In this document: positions 1 through 9,668 of the stretch, in pieces
How the letters are laid out: each line of letters starts with the position of its first letter
Numbering within the stretch: position 1 is the stretch's first letter
Source of the DNA: Mesotaenium endlicherianum
Lineage: Eukaryota; Streptophyta; Zygnematophyceae; Zygnematales; Mesotaeniaceae
DNA: 30,269 bases
Reading direction: 5' to 3'
Assembly: GCA_009602735.1 (NCBI GenBank)
Contig: WELA01007584.1
Span: 169,196 to 199,464, forward strand
Program-made: the position numbers and the translations under genes
Notes under the pieces: generated by a model
What the model was told of the DNA's origin: nothing
Seen by the model: only the letters and a program-made list of their open reading frames with translations
Databases searched by the model: none

Positions 1-16
1 CCCCCCCCCCCCCCCC
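1..16. repeat. Poly-C homopolymer at the window edge
   Basis: The window opens with 16 consecutive C residues followed by mixed sequence. It may be a real homopolymer or an assembly edge effect. No function is implied. Confidence 0.8.
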
Positions 17-973
17 TCGCGGTGAGCAGCTGCTTGCCTCAGCTGCTGACATCTCGACTGGGCTGGACAGCTCGCCGGCTGGTGCTGGGCCTCCGGGACT
101 TATCAAATCCTAAACCCTAAGACATAACGGCCTATTTCTCAACATCCTGAACCTGCGCTTAATCCAAATCCCTGCATGCCAGCCCAAACCTTGACCTAAA
201 TTTGCATGCGGAACAGCTTTGGCACAGCAGAACCTTGCCAGCAGGAGGACGTAATGTGATTGCGTATACGAGTGCCCGCGCTCCCTCTGCCCATTGGCCA
301 TCTCGCGTACAACACCCCACATCTCCCCTCAGTGCACGCACCCCCGCGGTGCCCTTCCTCTCTCTCTCTTGACAAAGGCCACACGAGCCCCCGGCTCGTC
401 CACGTCTCTCAGCAGATCGCAGCATGCAGCAAAAAGATCGAGTCGTCGCCCGGCAAGAAGCACTACTGCGCGCGCGTGCTGTTCTTTTCCCGTCGGTTGA
501 GGATGGAAGGCAACAGCAGCTTGCGCAGCAGTGCACAAGGGGTCGGGGCAGGGCATGGGAGCGGGGGCCACGACCTCAGAGCAAGGGCCTAGGGTTCACG
601 CGTCGGGGGTCCGAAACTCCCCAGGAGGTGGAGGGTCAGGACGAAGAGGGCCCAGCTTGCGCTCGGTGCTGACATTTACATTCTTTTACAAGTCAGAAAC
701 TGCAGGCTTTTGCGTCGCAAAGTTCCAGTTTCCGACCCGCAGAGTGATGAAGCATGTCCCAGATGAGGGAGGTAGCAACGTGTGTGGGTCCCGAGTGTCC
801 GCATGCATGTTCAGGGCTGAGGCGAGCACAATGACCCCTTGGGGCTGGCTCGCAGGGTTCGGGTTTAGGTGTGCCGTTTCACGGATAAGAGTGCGAGTTT
901 CACAATTTAGGCATTTGGCATCAGGCGTAGTAAGAGTGCGGGGGGGGTTTATGAGTGCGAGAGCAGCCCCCAC
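17..973. other. Non-coding flank or intron, with a telobox
   Basis: I see no convincing gene here on either strand. The open frames are short, mutually overlapping and show no family motif. On the minus strand this is the sequence downstream of a splice donor, so it is probably intron of the CHD3-like gene. At 109-120 there is a 12-base stretch (cctaaaccctaa) containing the plant telobox AAACCCTAA, about 1.7 units of the CCCTAAA telomere repeat. This is too short to be a telomere. The next expected helicase exon (DEGH motif) was not found, so it must lie left of the window or be missing. Confidence 0.45.
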
Positions 974-1282
974 CAGGCACTCCCAGAAGAAGCTCTTGAG
1001 AACGGTGGTGTTGAAGTTGATCATCTTGTACGAAGCCAGCAGCACGTCAAACTTCACCCGCTCCTGCTTGCTCCTCGGTGGCGGTGCCGGCGCCAGCGCC
1101 GGCGGCCGGCCCTGCTGCTGCTGCTGCTGCTGCTGCTGCCCCTTCTTCTTCGTCTTCCTTCCCAGCCCCCTGCGCTCCTGCTCGGGGGGCGTGGCTCCTG
1201 CTGCCTGGGCTGCAGCCGGCGGGAAGTAGAACTCGTGCTGACGAATGACAGCTCTCGCTGGCCCTGACCCCACGTACATGAC
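974..1282 (-). CDS. Exon of a CHD3/PICKLE-type chromatin remodeller (SNF2 ATPase N-terminal lobe)
   Basis: This is a single exon of 309 nt (103 codons, phase 0 at both ends), bounded by an AG acceptor just before 1282 and a GT donor just after 974. It reads V-MYVGSGPARAVIRQHEFYFP, then a linker, then KFDVLLASYKMIN and ends in WECL. That order and spacing match the SNF2 ATPase lobe of plant PICKLE/CHD3 proteins, nucleosome remodellers that use ATP in the nucleus. In the family the next residues would be IVDEGHRLK, beyond the intron. Oddities: the linker is expanded with nine glutamines and Pro/Ala runs, and the usual SYEM is SYKM. No upstream exon is visible to 3 kb, so introns are long and transposon-bearing, or this is a captured or dead fragment. 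The family call is strong; whether the gene works is unknown. Confidence 0.8.
1112..1138 (+). repeat. (CTG)9 microsatellite encoding polyglutamine on the minus strand
   Basis: Nine perfect CTG triplets, read as nine CAG (Gln) codons in the CHD3-like exon. They sit in the variable linker between two conserved blocks of the ATPase lobe, so length change would keep the frame. Confidence 0.95.
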
Positions 1283-1375
1283 CTGTGGGGCAGCGGGACG
1301 TGGAGAGGGGGGAGGGATGAGAAGAGGAGAGAGGAGACCGGTGGGGGGCCCTCCTGGAAGGGGCATATGATGACC

Positions 1376-1791
1376 TCCTATGATCTTTCTTTTTTTCCTT
1401 TTCATGATATTGAGGGGAATAGTGGGTTCGAAAAGGGAAAAAATAGAGATCATAGGACCCTCCCACATCATCCCCCCACCTTTCGGGGTTTTCTACCCCC
1501 CGATGGGGGGATGATGTGGGAGGAGGCGACAAAATCGGGGAATCTGTTTTTTCTCGCAAGATGGGAAGGAGCCTTCGGGCCGTTCGGAGAGCACTTGAGT
1601 AATCTTCCCCTTCCCAATCTTTCTCTGGGCGCGCGCCCGGAAATGCCCCCGGAAAATATCTTGTTCTCTTTAGCCCCTTCCAGGAAATGTCTATTTTCCC
1701 GCCCGACCAGAAAACTTCAAAGATCATCCCCCAAGCGTAGAATCTAGAGGAAAATTTTTAGAGCGGAGCTCCCGAGATCTAGATCATAGGA
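1376..1791. mobile_element. MITE-like non-autonomous DNA transposon, 416 bp, TSD TGACC
   Basis: The ends form a perfect 11-bp terminal inverted repeat (TCCTATGATCT at 1376-1386, its complement at 1781-1791). The element is flanked by an identical 5-bp direct repeat, tgacc, at 1371-1375 and 1792-1796, as expected for a target-site duplication. It encodes no transposase. A third copy of the terminal motif lies inside at 1447-1457, next to a strong hairpin. A 5-bp duplication fits few DNA transposon superfamilies (Transib-like among them), so the superfamily stays open. It sits just upstream of the CHD3-like exon, presumably in an intron. Confidence 0.6.
1459..1523. repeat. 20-bp perfect inverted repeat (hairpin) inside the MITE
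   Basis: Bases 1459-1478 and 1504-1523 are exact reverse complements (arm begins cctcccacatcatcc) separated by 25 nt. The transcript of either strand would fold into a strong hairpin. Confidence 0.9.
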
Positions 1792-1796
1792 TGACC

Positions 1797-2722
1797 TCGA
1801 ATTGTTTCTAGATTTCTTGAAACGATTTTGCTCGCACCATGAGGACCGGTTTATTGGTCCGCGCCGTGCGTCGACGCGTTTTGGCCAAAGAGACTCGCTT
1901 TAAGGGAGCAAGTACTTTTGACCCCCTTTGCCCGGTGAGGAAGTGACCAGGCAAGGGCGACTGTTCTTTGAGTGGGGACGACTCTGTCAGGGTCACTCAT
2001 GCCGCCCGGCGACTCGCGCCCAGTGCCTGCTGACGCAAGTGACCAGGCAGCCGGAGCTGTCAAGGCCACCCCTGCGGGCCGGTTACTTCAAACCGTTGCC
2101 CGAAGTTGCTCGTTAAGTGTAACGGGCAACGGCGACGAGCCCTAATAGGGCCACCTCTGCCGCCCGGCGAATGTGGCCGAAGAACTTTGAAGTTCCTTGG
2201 CCCCCTTGCCTGCTTCTACAACACGTGATCGAGTGGCAACAGGGAGCGGGCCTGTCAAGCCACCCCCGCCACCCGGTATCTTTGCAAATGAACTTAAGCC
2301 AGATTTTATTTTATTTTTTTGGGACTTTTCTGACCAAGTAGTCCATGATAACGTTATGGGCACACTCGAGCTTAACGACGACCAATCAAAACACTGCGTC
2401 GGTTACCATTTAAATCCTTGGTTTGGTTACGGTTGTCATACTTAGCCGGAAATTGCATGGTGCACTTTGCATGAAGCAAAGAAGTCTTCTCCGTTTCCAA
2501 ATTGAAGGACTCTTTCTCCGTTCGCAGGCGAAGAAACGTTCCCGTTCATAATCTTTGCCTTTTGGCGTAGATATACCATTTTTGCCTGTTGTTTTGAAGA
2601 TCACGTCTCCATTTTCCTCGCGTAACGTAGAAAATCCGTCTACGCCCTGGGCGGAGATGGGCGTAGATCCAGTTCCTTGGGCGTTTTTGGAAGTTAGTTT
2701 TTATTTTTGGCCAAATCGGTTT
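1797..2722. other. Intergenic or decayed repeat, no gene seen
   Basis: No supported coding region. A GC-rich motif of the form CCACC-CTGCCGCCCGG recurs in diverged form near 1990, 2063, 2148 and 2260, suggesting an old tandem repeat. There is a perfect 10-bp inverted repeat at 2093-2102/2123-2132 with a 20-nt loop, and a 9-bp one at 2639-2647/2659-2667. From about 2290 the sequence becomes AT-richer with nothing recognisable. Confidence 0.5.
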
Positions 2723-2945
2723 CAGAGTGTAGACCATGAAGGACTGGCCAGTACCTCAGTAGTCTCAAAAGTTAGATCCTTCTAGGAGTTGGCTAACTAT
2801 TACAATAGATGCCCTTAGAAGGCCACCTTTTCAGAAGTCCATTATGCCAGTAAAGCTTACACTTTTATTTCTTGTGTTTTCACGGCCACTTAGTCTCTCT
2901 TGTGAAGAGCAAGCCCTCTTGGCTTTCAGTCACTATAAGAACTTC
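2723..2945 (+). pseudogene. Decayed Ty3/Gypsy RT/RNase H junction fragment
   Basis: This stretch aligns by eye with 9716-9910 of the chromovirus described below. Shared pieces include the block around 'gaaggactggccagtacc', 'agttagatccttc', 'tggctaactattaca' and 'gccagtaaa'. In the intact family this region encodes the end of reverse transcriptase (the LGLANYYRRF block) and the start of RNase H. Frameshifts and stops make it non-functional. It keeps TGG (Trp) where the copy at 9739 has TAG, which helps infer the ancestral codon. Confidence 0.7.
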
Positions 2946-3351
2946 ACAAGTGGTGAGCAGAATCACAGCTTAAACCCCTGCCATACGACTACTCTTGAAG
3001 ATCGTGATGTGCTTCCAATGATCTTTTGGGCCATACTTAATTAGTTTTTTCCTAATCACGCACACAGTGATCGGGGCGCCGACCTTCGGCACCGGCACGG
3101 CCGGACCCATGTGCACGTTTCAGGTTTCGCTGCACACTGCGCTGCGCACACCGAGATGCACGTGGGCAATACTACGCCCACAGCATCTGCACACACGTAC
3201 TGCCACATGGCGCGCGCACATGGCTTAGCACGGTCAACACACATCTAGCGAGGGCGAGCGGCATCTTCAGGCAGGGAAGGGCACCCCTGACTGCGCTCTG
3301 CGGCCCAATTGTCGGAGAGCTTGCCAACGACGCGTACACGGTCGCGCTCAG
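2946..3351. other. No gene recognised
   Basis: Small open frames only, none with family motifs. The segment 3060-3340 is GC-richer than its neighbours. It abuts the minus-strand LTR at the point where that LTR's similarity to the others ends, so it could be a diverged LTR 3' part or unrelated DNA. Confidence 0.4.
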
Positions 3352-3858
3352 CCTTGGATTCAGATATCTCTCAATAACCAATACGAGAGAGTTGACCTCG
3401 TTTTTGAATGCCGAATTCGAGGGCAATACCTAGCATATGTACATGGAATGAGTTTATTGTTCAACGGCAAGTGCGATGGCACCGCCTACCCGAAAGTTAA
3501 CCACGTCGGTAGGGCCTCGGCTAACCAAATCCACAGCCATCTCCCATCATCCCGAATCGCCATCCACCTTAAGGGTGTCATCTGGCCACTCATCTAGCAT
3601 ATCACACTTAGATGCATAACTAGGCAGTTAGCCGCTACCAAGTACGACAGTCAGTTGACTGTCCAAGAATGTGTCAGCTAGCTGACCTTAGTCAACAGGC
3701 TGACCTAATTGACTTCAGCCTGCTGCTCCCGACTAAGTCATTAAACTAAGTATTAAAGTCGAGCAAACTATTTATTAACTGAACTTCGGTTGGCTGAATT
3801 TATTTAATTATTATATTTTAATAAATATTATATCTACTCAATATACTGATTCATTACA
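3352..3858 (-). mobile_element. Partial LTR of a Gypsy-type element, minus strand
   Basis: Read on the minus strand this begins TGTAATGAATCAG at 3858 and follows the LTRs at 6486, 12005 and 14824 through shared blocks (TGGTTAACC-rich segment, the GGCGGTGCCATCGCAC block, GAATCCAAGGC). Similarity stops near 3352, before the usual TATA box and CA end. It lies directly after the polypurine tract of the coiled-coil element, so it is that element's 3' LTR, truncated or recombined at its far end. It is the most diverged copy of this LTR group in the window. Confidence 0.7.
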
Positions 3859-3860
3859 AT

Positions 3861-3893
3861 CCCTCCAACTTAAATTGTTGTCGACTCGACAAC
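3861..3893 (-). promoter_or_regulatory. Hairpin plus polypurine tract before the 3' LTR
   Basis: On the minus strand a 7-bp perfect hairpin (gttgtcg, 3-nt loop, cgacaac; 3877-3893) is followed after 5 nt by the purine tract aagttggaggga and then the LTR. The tract is the expected second-strand primer in reverse transcription. The hairpin recurs at 14789 and 19095. Confidence 0.75.
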
Positions 3894-4095
3894 ACCTGTT
3901 AACTATTTCACTGCAACAAAGTAACTGACATGCAACACAAAAGAAGACTGACACTAAACAAAGACAATAGCAAACTAAGTACCAGGGGCTCTATCCTCGG
4001 GGGAGCGGAACCTGGACCTGGACCTTCTTGCCCCTATGTGCTGGTCTTCTGAAACCTGGGGGCTCAGACCAAGGTGAACCGAGAGGGGAAAGTAA

Positions 4096-5642
4096 CTACT
4101 GGGCAGCCTCCTCTTGCACAGTCTGCAAGTTGATGGAGACCACCCTCTCCTGTGCAGCTCTTAAACAAATAGGGACATATACTGACATGCCAGAAGGGTG
4201 CTGCATGACATGGACCAAGGGGACATGCCCCCTATGAGAGGGGTATACTGGTTGCCCTCTGGCTGTCTCCTTGGCAGCCCTCCTGTCTGCCCTGTCTGCC
4301 TCGGTCTCACCTCCTGGGGTTGAACTCGTCCTGCCAAAACTTCCCAGCCACTGGAGCTCTGGATCTCCTAGTGGGCTGGTATTCTCAAGCTGCTGCAAGG
4401 CTGCCTGCGCCAAGGACCGCCCAGTCCTCTGCAGAGTGGGGAATGTAGCAGGGGTTGTGCCTCAGCAGGACTAGACTCCTCTCCTGCGTCTTCCTCATCT
4501 ATATCCTCCTGTTCTTCTGAGACTTCTGGAGTCTCTCTGGTCATCTCCTCCAGCCGTTCCCGAGAAAGAGAGTACCCCACTGACCCCCCCTTTTTGGGTG
4601 CTGGTGGGGATTGTTGGGTCCTCACCGTATACACATCTTTCTTTCCCTGCTTACTTGCCCATTTGGCATAAGCATGCTTCCCCTTAGAGAAAGAATCTCT
4701 AGCCTTGGTCCTATCTTCTTGTGTCTTCTGGCTCATTCAGTCCGACTCTATCCAATCTTGGGTCCCATGCTGCAATGTGAGGTGGCAACACTATCCTCCC
4801 CTGCAAGTCTGCCAGGAAATCGTTTTCCTCAGCTCTGTCATTTAGCTGGTTCCTCATGTTGATGGTCATCCAGCGCCAGTCAGTGGGTTGCAGGAAGAAA
4901 GCAGGGTCTGTCCTCTTCAGAGTGCAAGGGTACTAGTGTCCCGAGAAGTCTAGCTGGCTGGTTTCTTTTGCCAAGAACTCCCAGCTTTTTCTCTCCACCT
5001 CGTTGTACATGGCCTTGAACCGATTGTAGGAAGTGGCATTCTTGAAGCTGTCTGACCCTATAAGGATCAATTCGATGACCCTATCTGTGCCCCAAATCCA
5101 AGGTATTGGCACAATTTAGATTCGTTCACCTGGGCCAGTACCTTAACCTCCTGGACCGTATATCCTACCATCCTGGCAAAGTCATGGTACTGTAGGAGCC
5201 CTGTGCTGACCTCTATGTACTTGTCAAAATTTAAGGATGTCTCCACCTCTCGCTGCAGTATGTCCCTTTGTGACTCACTTCGCCTTCTCTGGGCATACTT
5301 GAAGGCTTCCTCCAAAAGATCAAAGCCCTTGCCCATCACCGTGTAATGATAGCTTTTGATCCTCCTCTGTTCTTCCTTAGCTTGCTGCTTCCGCCTCTCC
5401 TCAGCTTGCTTGTCTTCTTTTACCTTCTTGGCTTCCTCTGCAACTTTTCTGCCCTGCTCTTCTTGCCTCAACCTAGCTTGTTCTTCCTCATCCTTCTTTT
5501 TTTGGGCCTCACGCTGCAGTCGGAGTCGCTCTGGTTCCCAAGAAGATATGGAGGACGATTCGATGTCGCCATGGAATTCCTTGTACTCCGCCTCTGCCCC
5601 GTTCGCTCTTCTTTTCCTCTTGAGTTTAGACTTCTGAATCAT
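4096..5642 (-). pseudogene. Broken coiled-coil gene of a non-autonomous LTR element (copy 1)
   Basis: The gene is homologous along its length to the plus-strand gene at 13040-14704. It starts at ATG 5640-5642 (MIQKSKLKRKRR). A lysine/arginine-rich head is followed by an acidic Ser-rich patch (GDIESSSIS), then about 50 residues of Glu/Lys/Gln/Arg-rich coiled coil (EEQARLRQEEQ...), then a conserved globular part beginning YHYTVMGKGFDLLEEAFKYA. A frameshift near 5100 ends the first frame at 5067. Homologous sequence continues in other frames to 4740, then in two overlapping frames (4736-4368 and 4413-4096) matching the acidic and C-terminal parts of copy 2. I recognise no reverse transcriptase, protease or zinc knuckle. 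It could be a divergent Gag-like protein of a non-autonomous element; the function is unknown. Confidence 0.7.
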
Positions 5643-5739
5643 CTTGCTCAATCATAACACAAATAAAGTTAATGAAGTCGTAATATTCTGTACAATCATT
5701 GATGTAAGGAATACGTTCATCATGCATTTAGTAAATTAT

Positions 5740-6480
5740 ATATATAAATAGAACACTAAATAAGTATTTTCTCAATATACTCACATGTACGAGTTCATCT
5801 AAATGAATGTATGTCAGTATAATGCAAGTTTACTTACTTTATCAAAAAGATCAGCAAGATGACATTTGTATCATAGTATAGTTGGCTAAAATTTATATAT
5901 CGATTGTATATAAAATATCATATCCGTAAGTTGGCACATAGTAAGCTCGCCTGATATTAGTCAGTATACTTAGATTCAGTATGCTGAGGATAGATATATT
6001 CATTTAGATTATTATTTGTAGATTGGCACATGTGACCGTAGTATACTGAAAGTCAAGATGTCGACTGAGATTTGGTAAACTCCTACTAGTGTGGTTAACT
6101 CCTGGGTAAGCGGAGCCGTCGTCAGTCATCTGAACAGTTAGGGTCAGTCAACCGACCAATTAATATGGTCGTTATACCTAGATCCGTGGGTCCCAACTTA
6201 ACGGATTTTCCACGAAGCAACGCACCTGGCGCCATGGTCAACCAGGTGGTCAATAGGTAGATGGCAGGCTGGGATCTCGTGGTCCCTCATCCTGGACAGT
6301 AGTCTTTAGGTCGGATTTTCTACTTGCAAGTCATGCGTGCACTTTTGGGTTCGTTATTATGACAAGCTTTCAAGAAAATTGACATGGCTTCTTTGCCTGT
6401 GCTTCAAATGGAGCGAACTATGACATTTTAGAAAGGTCTCGTCAAAATGCGTCTGTTGCCGTTAAGTTTGCTTAAATTGG
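5740..6480 (+). mobile_element. Truncated LTR (subfamily 3), copy A
   Basis: This is collinear with the LTR at 19130-19911 (shared blocks 'aacactaaataagtatt', 'ttcatctaaatgaatgtatgt', 'cgttatacctagatccgtgg', 'cacttttgggttcgt'). Its first roughly 60 bases differ or are missing. Its last bases are cut off by the start of LTR a at 6486. It shares a short core (GTGGTTAACTCC, GTAGGCGG) with the LTR a/b/c group, so these are diverged subfamilies of one LTR lineage. No gene is present. Confidence 0.75.
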
Positions 6481-6485
6481 ATGCT

Positions 6486-7205
6486 TGTAATGAATCATTA
6501 TATTGGTTGATATAATATTCATTTAAATATAACAGTTAATTAAGTTCCGCCTGCTGAACTCTAGTTAATAATCAGTCTGCTGAACTTTATATTTAATATC
6601 AGTTTAATGACTCAGCCGAAAGCAGCAGGCTGAAGTCAGCTTAAATCAGCTTGCTGACACATTCTTTGACAGCCAGCTGAGTTCCGTACTCGGTAGCAGC
6701 GAACTGCCTCGATATGCATCTAAGTGTGGTATGCTAGATGGATGGCCAGATGACATCCCTATGATGGATGGCGATTCGGGATGATGGGAGATGGCGGTGG
6801 ATTTGGTTAACCGAGGTCCTACCAACGTGGTTAATTCCCGGGTAGGCGGTGCCATCGCACTGGCCGTTGAACAGTAAACTCATTCCATGTACATATGCTA
6901 GGCATTGCTTTTGAGTTCGGCATTTGGAAACGAGGCCAACTCTCTTGTACAGCTTACTGAGAGAGATCTGAATCCAAGGCGAGAAGCCATTGATACGCAC
7001 CGTCTTCTAACCTTGCTTATGTATGAGTTTACTGATTGCATTATTGATGCTAGTTTACTCGCATTTGACTTACGAGTGTTATTCCCTGCTAGTGTGTTGT
7101 CCTTTGTCGTTTAACCTGTTAACAGAAAATACCATAAAGATTACTTGCTGATATAAAGATCTTTATTAATTGTTAATCGCCTATTTGGTAAGTCAATTCA
7201 TTTCA
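6486..7205 (+). mobile_element. LTR a, 5' LTR of the chromovirus
   Basis: A 720-bp LTR beginning TGTAATGAATCA and ending ATTCATTTCA, with the expected TG...CA ends. A TATA box (tataaa, 7152-7157) lies about 50 bp before the end, consistent with the U3/R boundary. The primer-binding site follows after one base. Full-length relatives are at 12005-12755 and 14824-15544; by eye this copy is closer to the latter. It starts inside the end of the truncated LTR at 5740-6480, so it arrived later. Confidence 0.88.
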
Positions 7206-7206
7206 C

Positions 7207-7218
7207 TGGTATCGGAGC
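7207..7218 (+). promoter_or_regulatory. Primer-binding site for initiator tRNA-Met
   Basis: The 12-mer tggtatcggagc differs at one position from TGGTATCAGAGC, the common plant retrotransposon site complementary to the 3' end of tRNA-iMet. It starts one base after the LTR's CA end. It is the expected minus-strand priming site. Confidence 0.88.
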
Positions 7219-7239
7219 ATTTATCACAGTCTTCATTGT

Positions 7240-8718
7240 ATGGTAAGGACAAGGTCTCAAACTAGCAACTCCCGAGACATGGAGAACCAGGATAACGAGA
7301 ATGTCGAAAACCAGGCGGAAAGCCATGTAGCGGGAACCCGTACCTATTCTGAAGCAGATACTGCAGCAAGAGAGGCTGCAGATGAGGCAGCTGCTATTGT
7401 TGCAGTCGCAGCACAGCAAGCTGAGGAGGAGAGAGCCAGATTAGATGCTGAACAATTAGCAAAGGCCGCTGAAGATACAGAAAGGAGAGAAGGACAGCCA
7501 GCGGACGAGCACGCTGTTGAAGAACTTATGGCATCAAGGGCCAATGTTCAGAACCCACCTCCTGCTGTACAATTCAATGTACCCCTAAGTCAAATACGTG
7601 ACCGGCTAAATGCGGCAGGAATTGCTGCTACAGGAGCGAGAGGGACTGTTGAGGATACTACTCAGCGAGTAGATGCCAATGCTGCTGCTGCTTTTGCTAG
7701 ACTACCACCCCAGAGTGAAGACTTGGGAGCATTGTTCGTTCACATGCAGTCGCAAATGGCGACCATGTATCAGTCCCAACAGGAGGACAAAAGAATCATA
7801 ATGTCTCTACTGCGGGACAACGACCAACTGGGGTCTCAAACCACTGGTGGTGGTGGCCGAGGGCCTAGTAAGCCCAAGCCAAAACCTCCCCAAGAATATG
7901 ATCCTGAGGGAAATAGAAAATATTACCTGATCAAGTTTCTCGCGGATGTTGAGCAGTGGCTGGAGAACTACCCAGAACTGCAAGATTACGAGAAGGTCAG
8001 GCACACCGGTGCGCTACTGAAAGGCAGTGCCGCAGACTAGTGGCTTTACTGGAAAGGGGAGCGTAAGGCTCGGCAACTCGGTGATCCTACGTGGGTAGAG
8101 TTTGTCGAGAAGTTGCATGAGAAGTTTGATGTCATCATCCAGCAGGAGAAAGCTATCTATACGATGATCTCCGTGACACTGAAGCAGACCGCTTCAGTTG
8201 CTGAGTTTGCTCAAAAGTTCTAGGAGAACATGATGAAGCAGCCAGACTTTCCAGAACAGTATAGGATAGCATACTTCAGGTATGCCTTGAAATCCGAGGT
8301 CTCTGGTCATTTCGCTGAGAAAAAGTATGAGAAACTGGCTGACTTGATCCAAGATGCTGATGCCTGGGATCAGCAGCAGTTCAATCACAAGCGCCAGAGT
8401 AATGCTTTGGTGTCTAAGATTGTCAAAAAGCCCCACGGTTCCTACAATGCAATTGAAGGAGAACAGGCTGAGGATGATCAGGGTGATGGATATGAGTATG
8501 AGTATGAGTATAATGCCATACAGTCTAGAGGTAGAGGTGGTTTCCCTCAAAGCGGCTATGGAAGAGGTGGTGGTAGGACTAAGCCGAGACCAGCCTCAAC
8601 AAAATCGATTTGCTTCCATTGCCAGCAGCCAGGTCACTTCAGAGAGCAGTGTCCAGACAAGCACCTCCCAAAAGTCGAGAGAAAAGACCAACCTTTAAAA
8701 GACAGCAACAATCAGTAA
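7240..8718 (+). pseudogene. Chromovirus Gag with two in-frame TAG stops
   Basis: ATG at 7240 opens about 22 nt after the primer site. The protein (about 490 codons) has an Ala/Glu-rich coiled coil (residues about 45-90), a capsid-like middle (WLYWKG ... FVEKLHEKFD ... FRYALKSEV), a Glu-Tyr repeat, an Arg/Gly-rich stretch, and near the C terminus a retroviral zinc knuckle CFHCQQPGHFREQC (C-X2-C-X4-H-X4-C). Gag packages the element RNA in cytoplasmic particles. Two TAG codons (8038-8040 and 8221-8223) break the frame, although homology continues without shift. Both can be explained by a CAG-to-TAG or TGG-to-TAG change. The pol frame starts in the -1 frame within the last 110 bases, so -1 frameshifting is plausible in an intact copy. 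Confidence 0.9.
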
Positions 8719-9668
8719 TCCACTCTACTGACTGTGAGGATGCTAGAGATAGTGAGTCGTCACTAGCTGCCCTCGTAGCAGGTATTATGGGTCCTGCTGA
8801 ACTGGATTCACTATGCATGCCTAACAACCCGATAAAGCAGACAATCAGCAATATAGACGTCCAGAGAGTGCACACTCTGGATGCTCTTGTTCCACCTCAT
8901 GTCCAACATTTCTTTGCTAAGTCAGGAGAACAATGCGAAAGTCAGGAAAAGACAGTCCCCCCTATCCTACTGCATTGCATGATTGCAGGTAGGAAGGTGA
9001 GGGCATTTGTTGACGGAGGGGCGTCACATACTTTTATTCACAAGGACTTAGTTAAGCGGCTAAGGCTGCCTACTGTCACCCAAGGGAATAGAAAAATATT
9101 CCTTGGAGATGCCTCAAGTATCCCGGGAGAAGTTATAACCAAGCCTATTGAGGTCCAGTTAGGTTCTCGCATTGCAATTCTAACTGAAACGCTTACATTT
9201 GAGGTACTTAACACTCGCTTTTATGATCTCGTGCTAGGCAGGTCCTGGCTTGATAGACATCAAGCTGAAGTGTGTTGAAGCAGAGGTACAGTTAAAGTGA
9301 GAGGAGCCAGTGATGGGCAGACTCACTTGGCACCCACCAGTGCTCTTCCTCTTGTCCTGTGTGGATGGCAAATAAAGGAAAAGAATGGGCTTCGAGAAGG
9401 ATGCAAGTTGCTGAATGCAATGGAGTTCGTCAAAAGCTGGAACCAGAAGGAAGACAGAATGTTCTGTCTGCTGCTAAGAGAGGTACTTCCTCAACCTGAA
9501 AAAGTGGTGGAGAAAAAGGTAAGCCCTCCAGAGCACCCTACTGCTGCGAAAATTGTTGCTCAGTACACAAATGTATTTAATATGCCTCCAAGACTACCCC
9601 CTAAGAGAGAAGTAGATCATAGGATTGATTTATTACCTGAAAGTCAGCCCAAGGAAGGAAAGTATCGA
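8610..9668 (+). pseudogene. Chromovirus pol: aspartic protease and start of reverse transcriptase
   Basis: The -1 frame relative to gag. The protease is seen as RKVRAFVDGGASHTFIHKDL, where the family usually has D-S/T-G and this copy has D-G-G, and later FYDLVLGRSWLDRHQ. The aspartate needed for catalysis is kept. A TGA at 9276-9278 interrupts the frame; the same frame then runs on through a linker to PPKREVDHRIDLLPES, the conserved lead-in to Gypsy reverse transcriptase. At about 9664-9670 the sequence jumps directly into the end of the reverse transcriptase domain in another frame. The fingers and palm, including the YxDD motif, are missing. The enzyme cannot work. Confidence 0.88.

Noticed and set aside
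109-120. Telomere
   Set aside because: Only about 1.7 units of CCCTAAA, not terminal; a telobox at most.
380-510. Possible plus-strand exon (IESSPGKKHYCARVLFF)
   Set aside because: It looks peptide-like and has AG/GT-type edges, but I recognise no family and cannot support splice sites.
531-1229. 232-codon plus-strand frame over the CTG repeat
   Set aside because: The conserved CHD3 motifs are on the opposite strand; this frame has only low-complexity Cys/Gly/Ala runs.
7240-8718. Alternative genetic code with TAG as sense codon
   Set aside because: Tempting because four stops are TAG, but a TGA, an internal deletion and a frameshift show that the copy is decaying. Deamination explains the TAG bias more simply.
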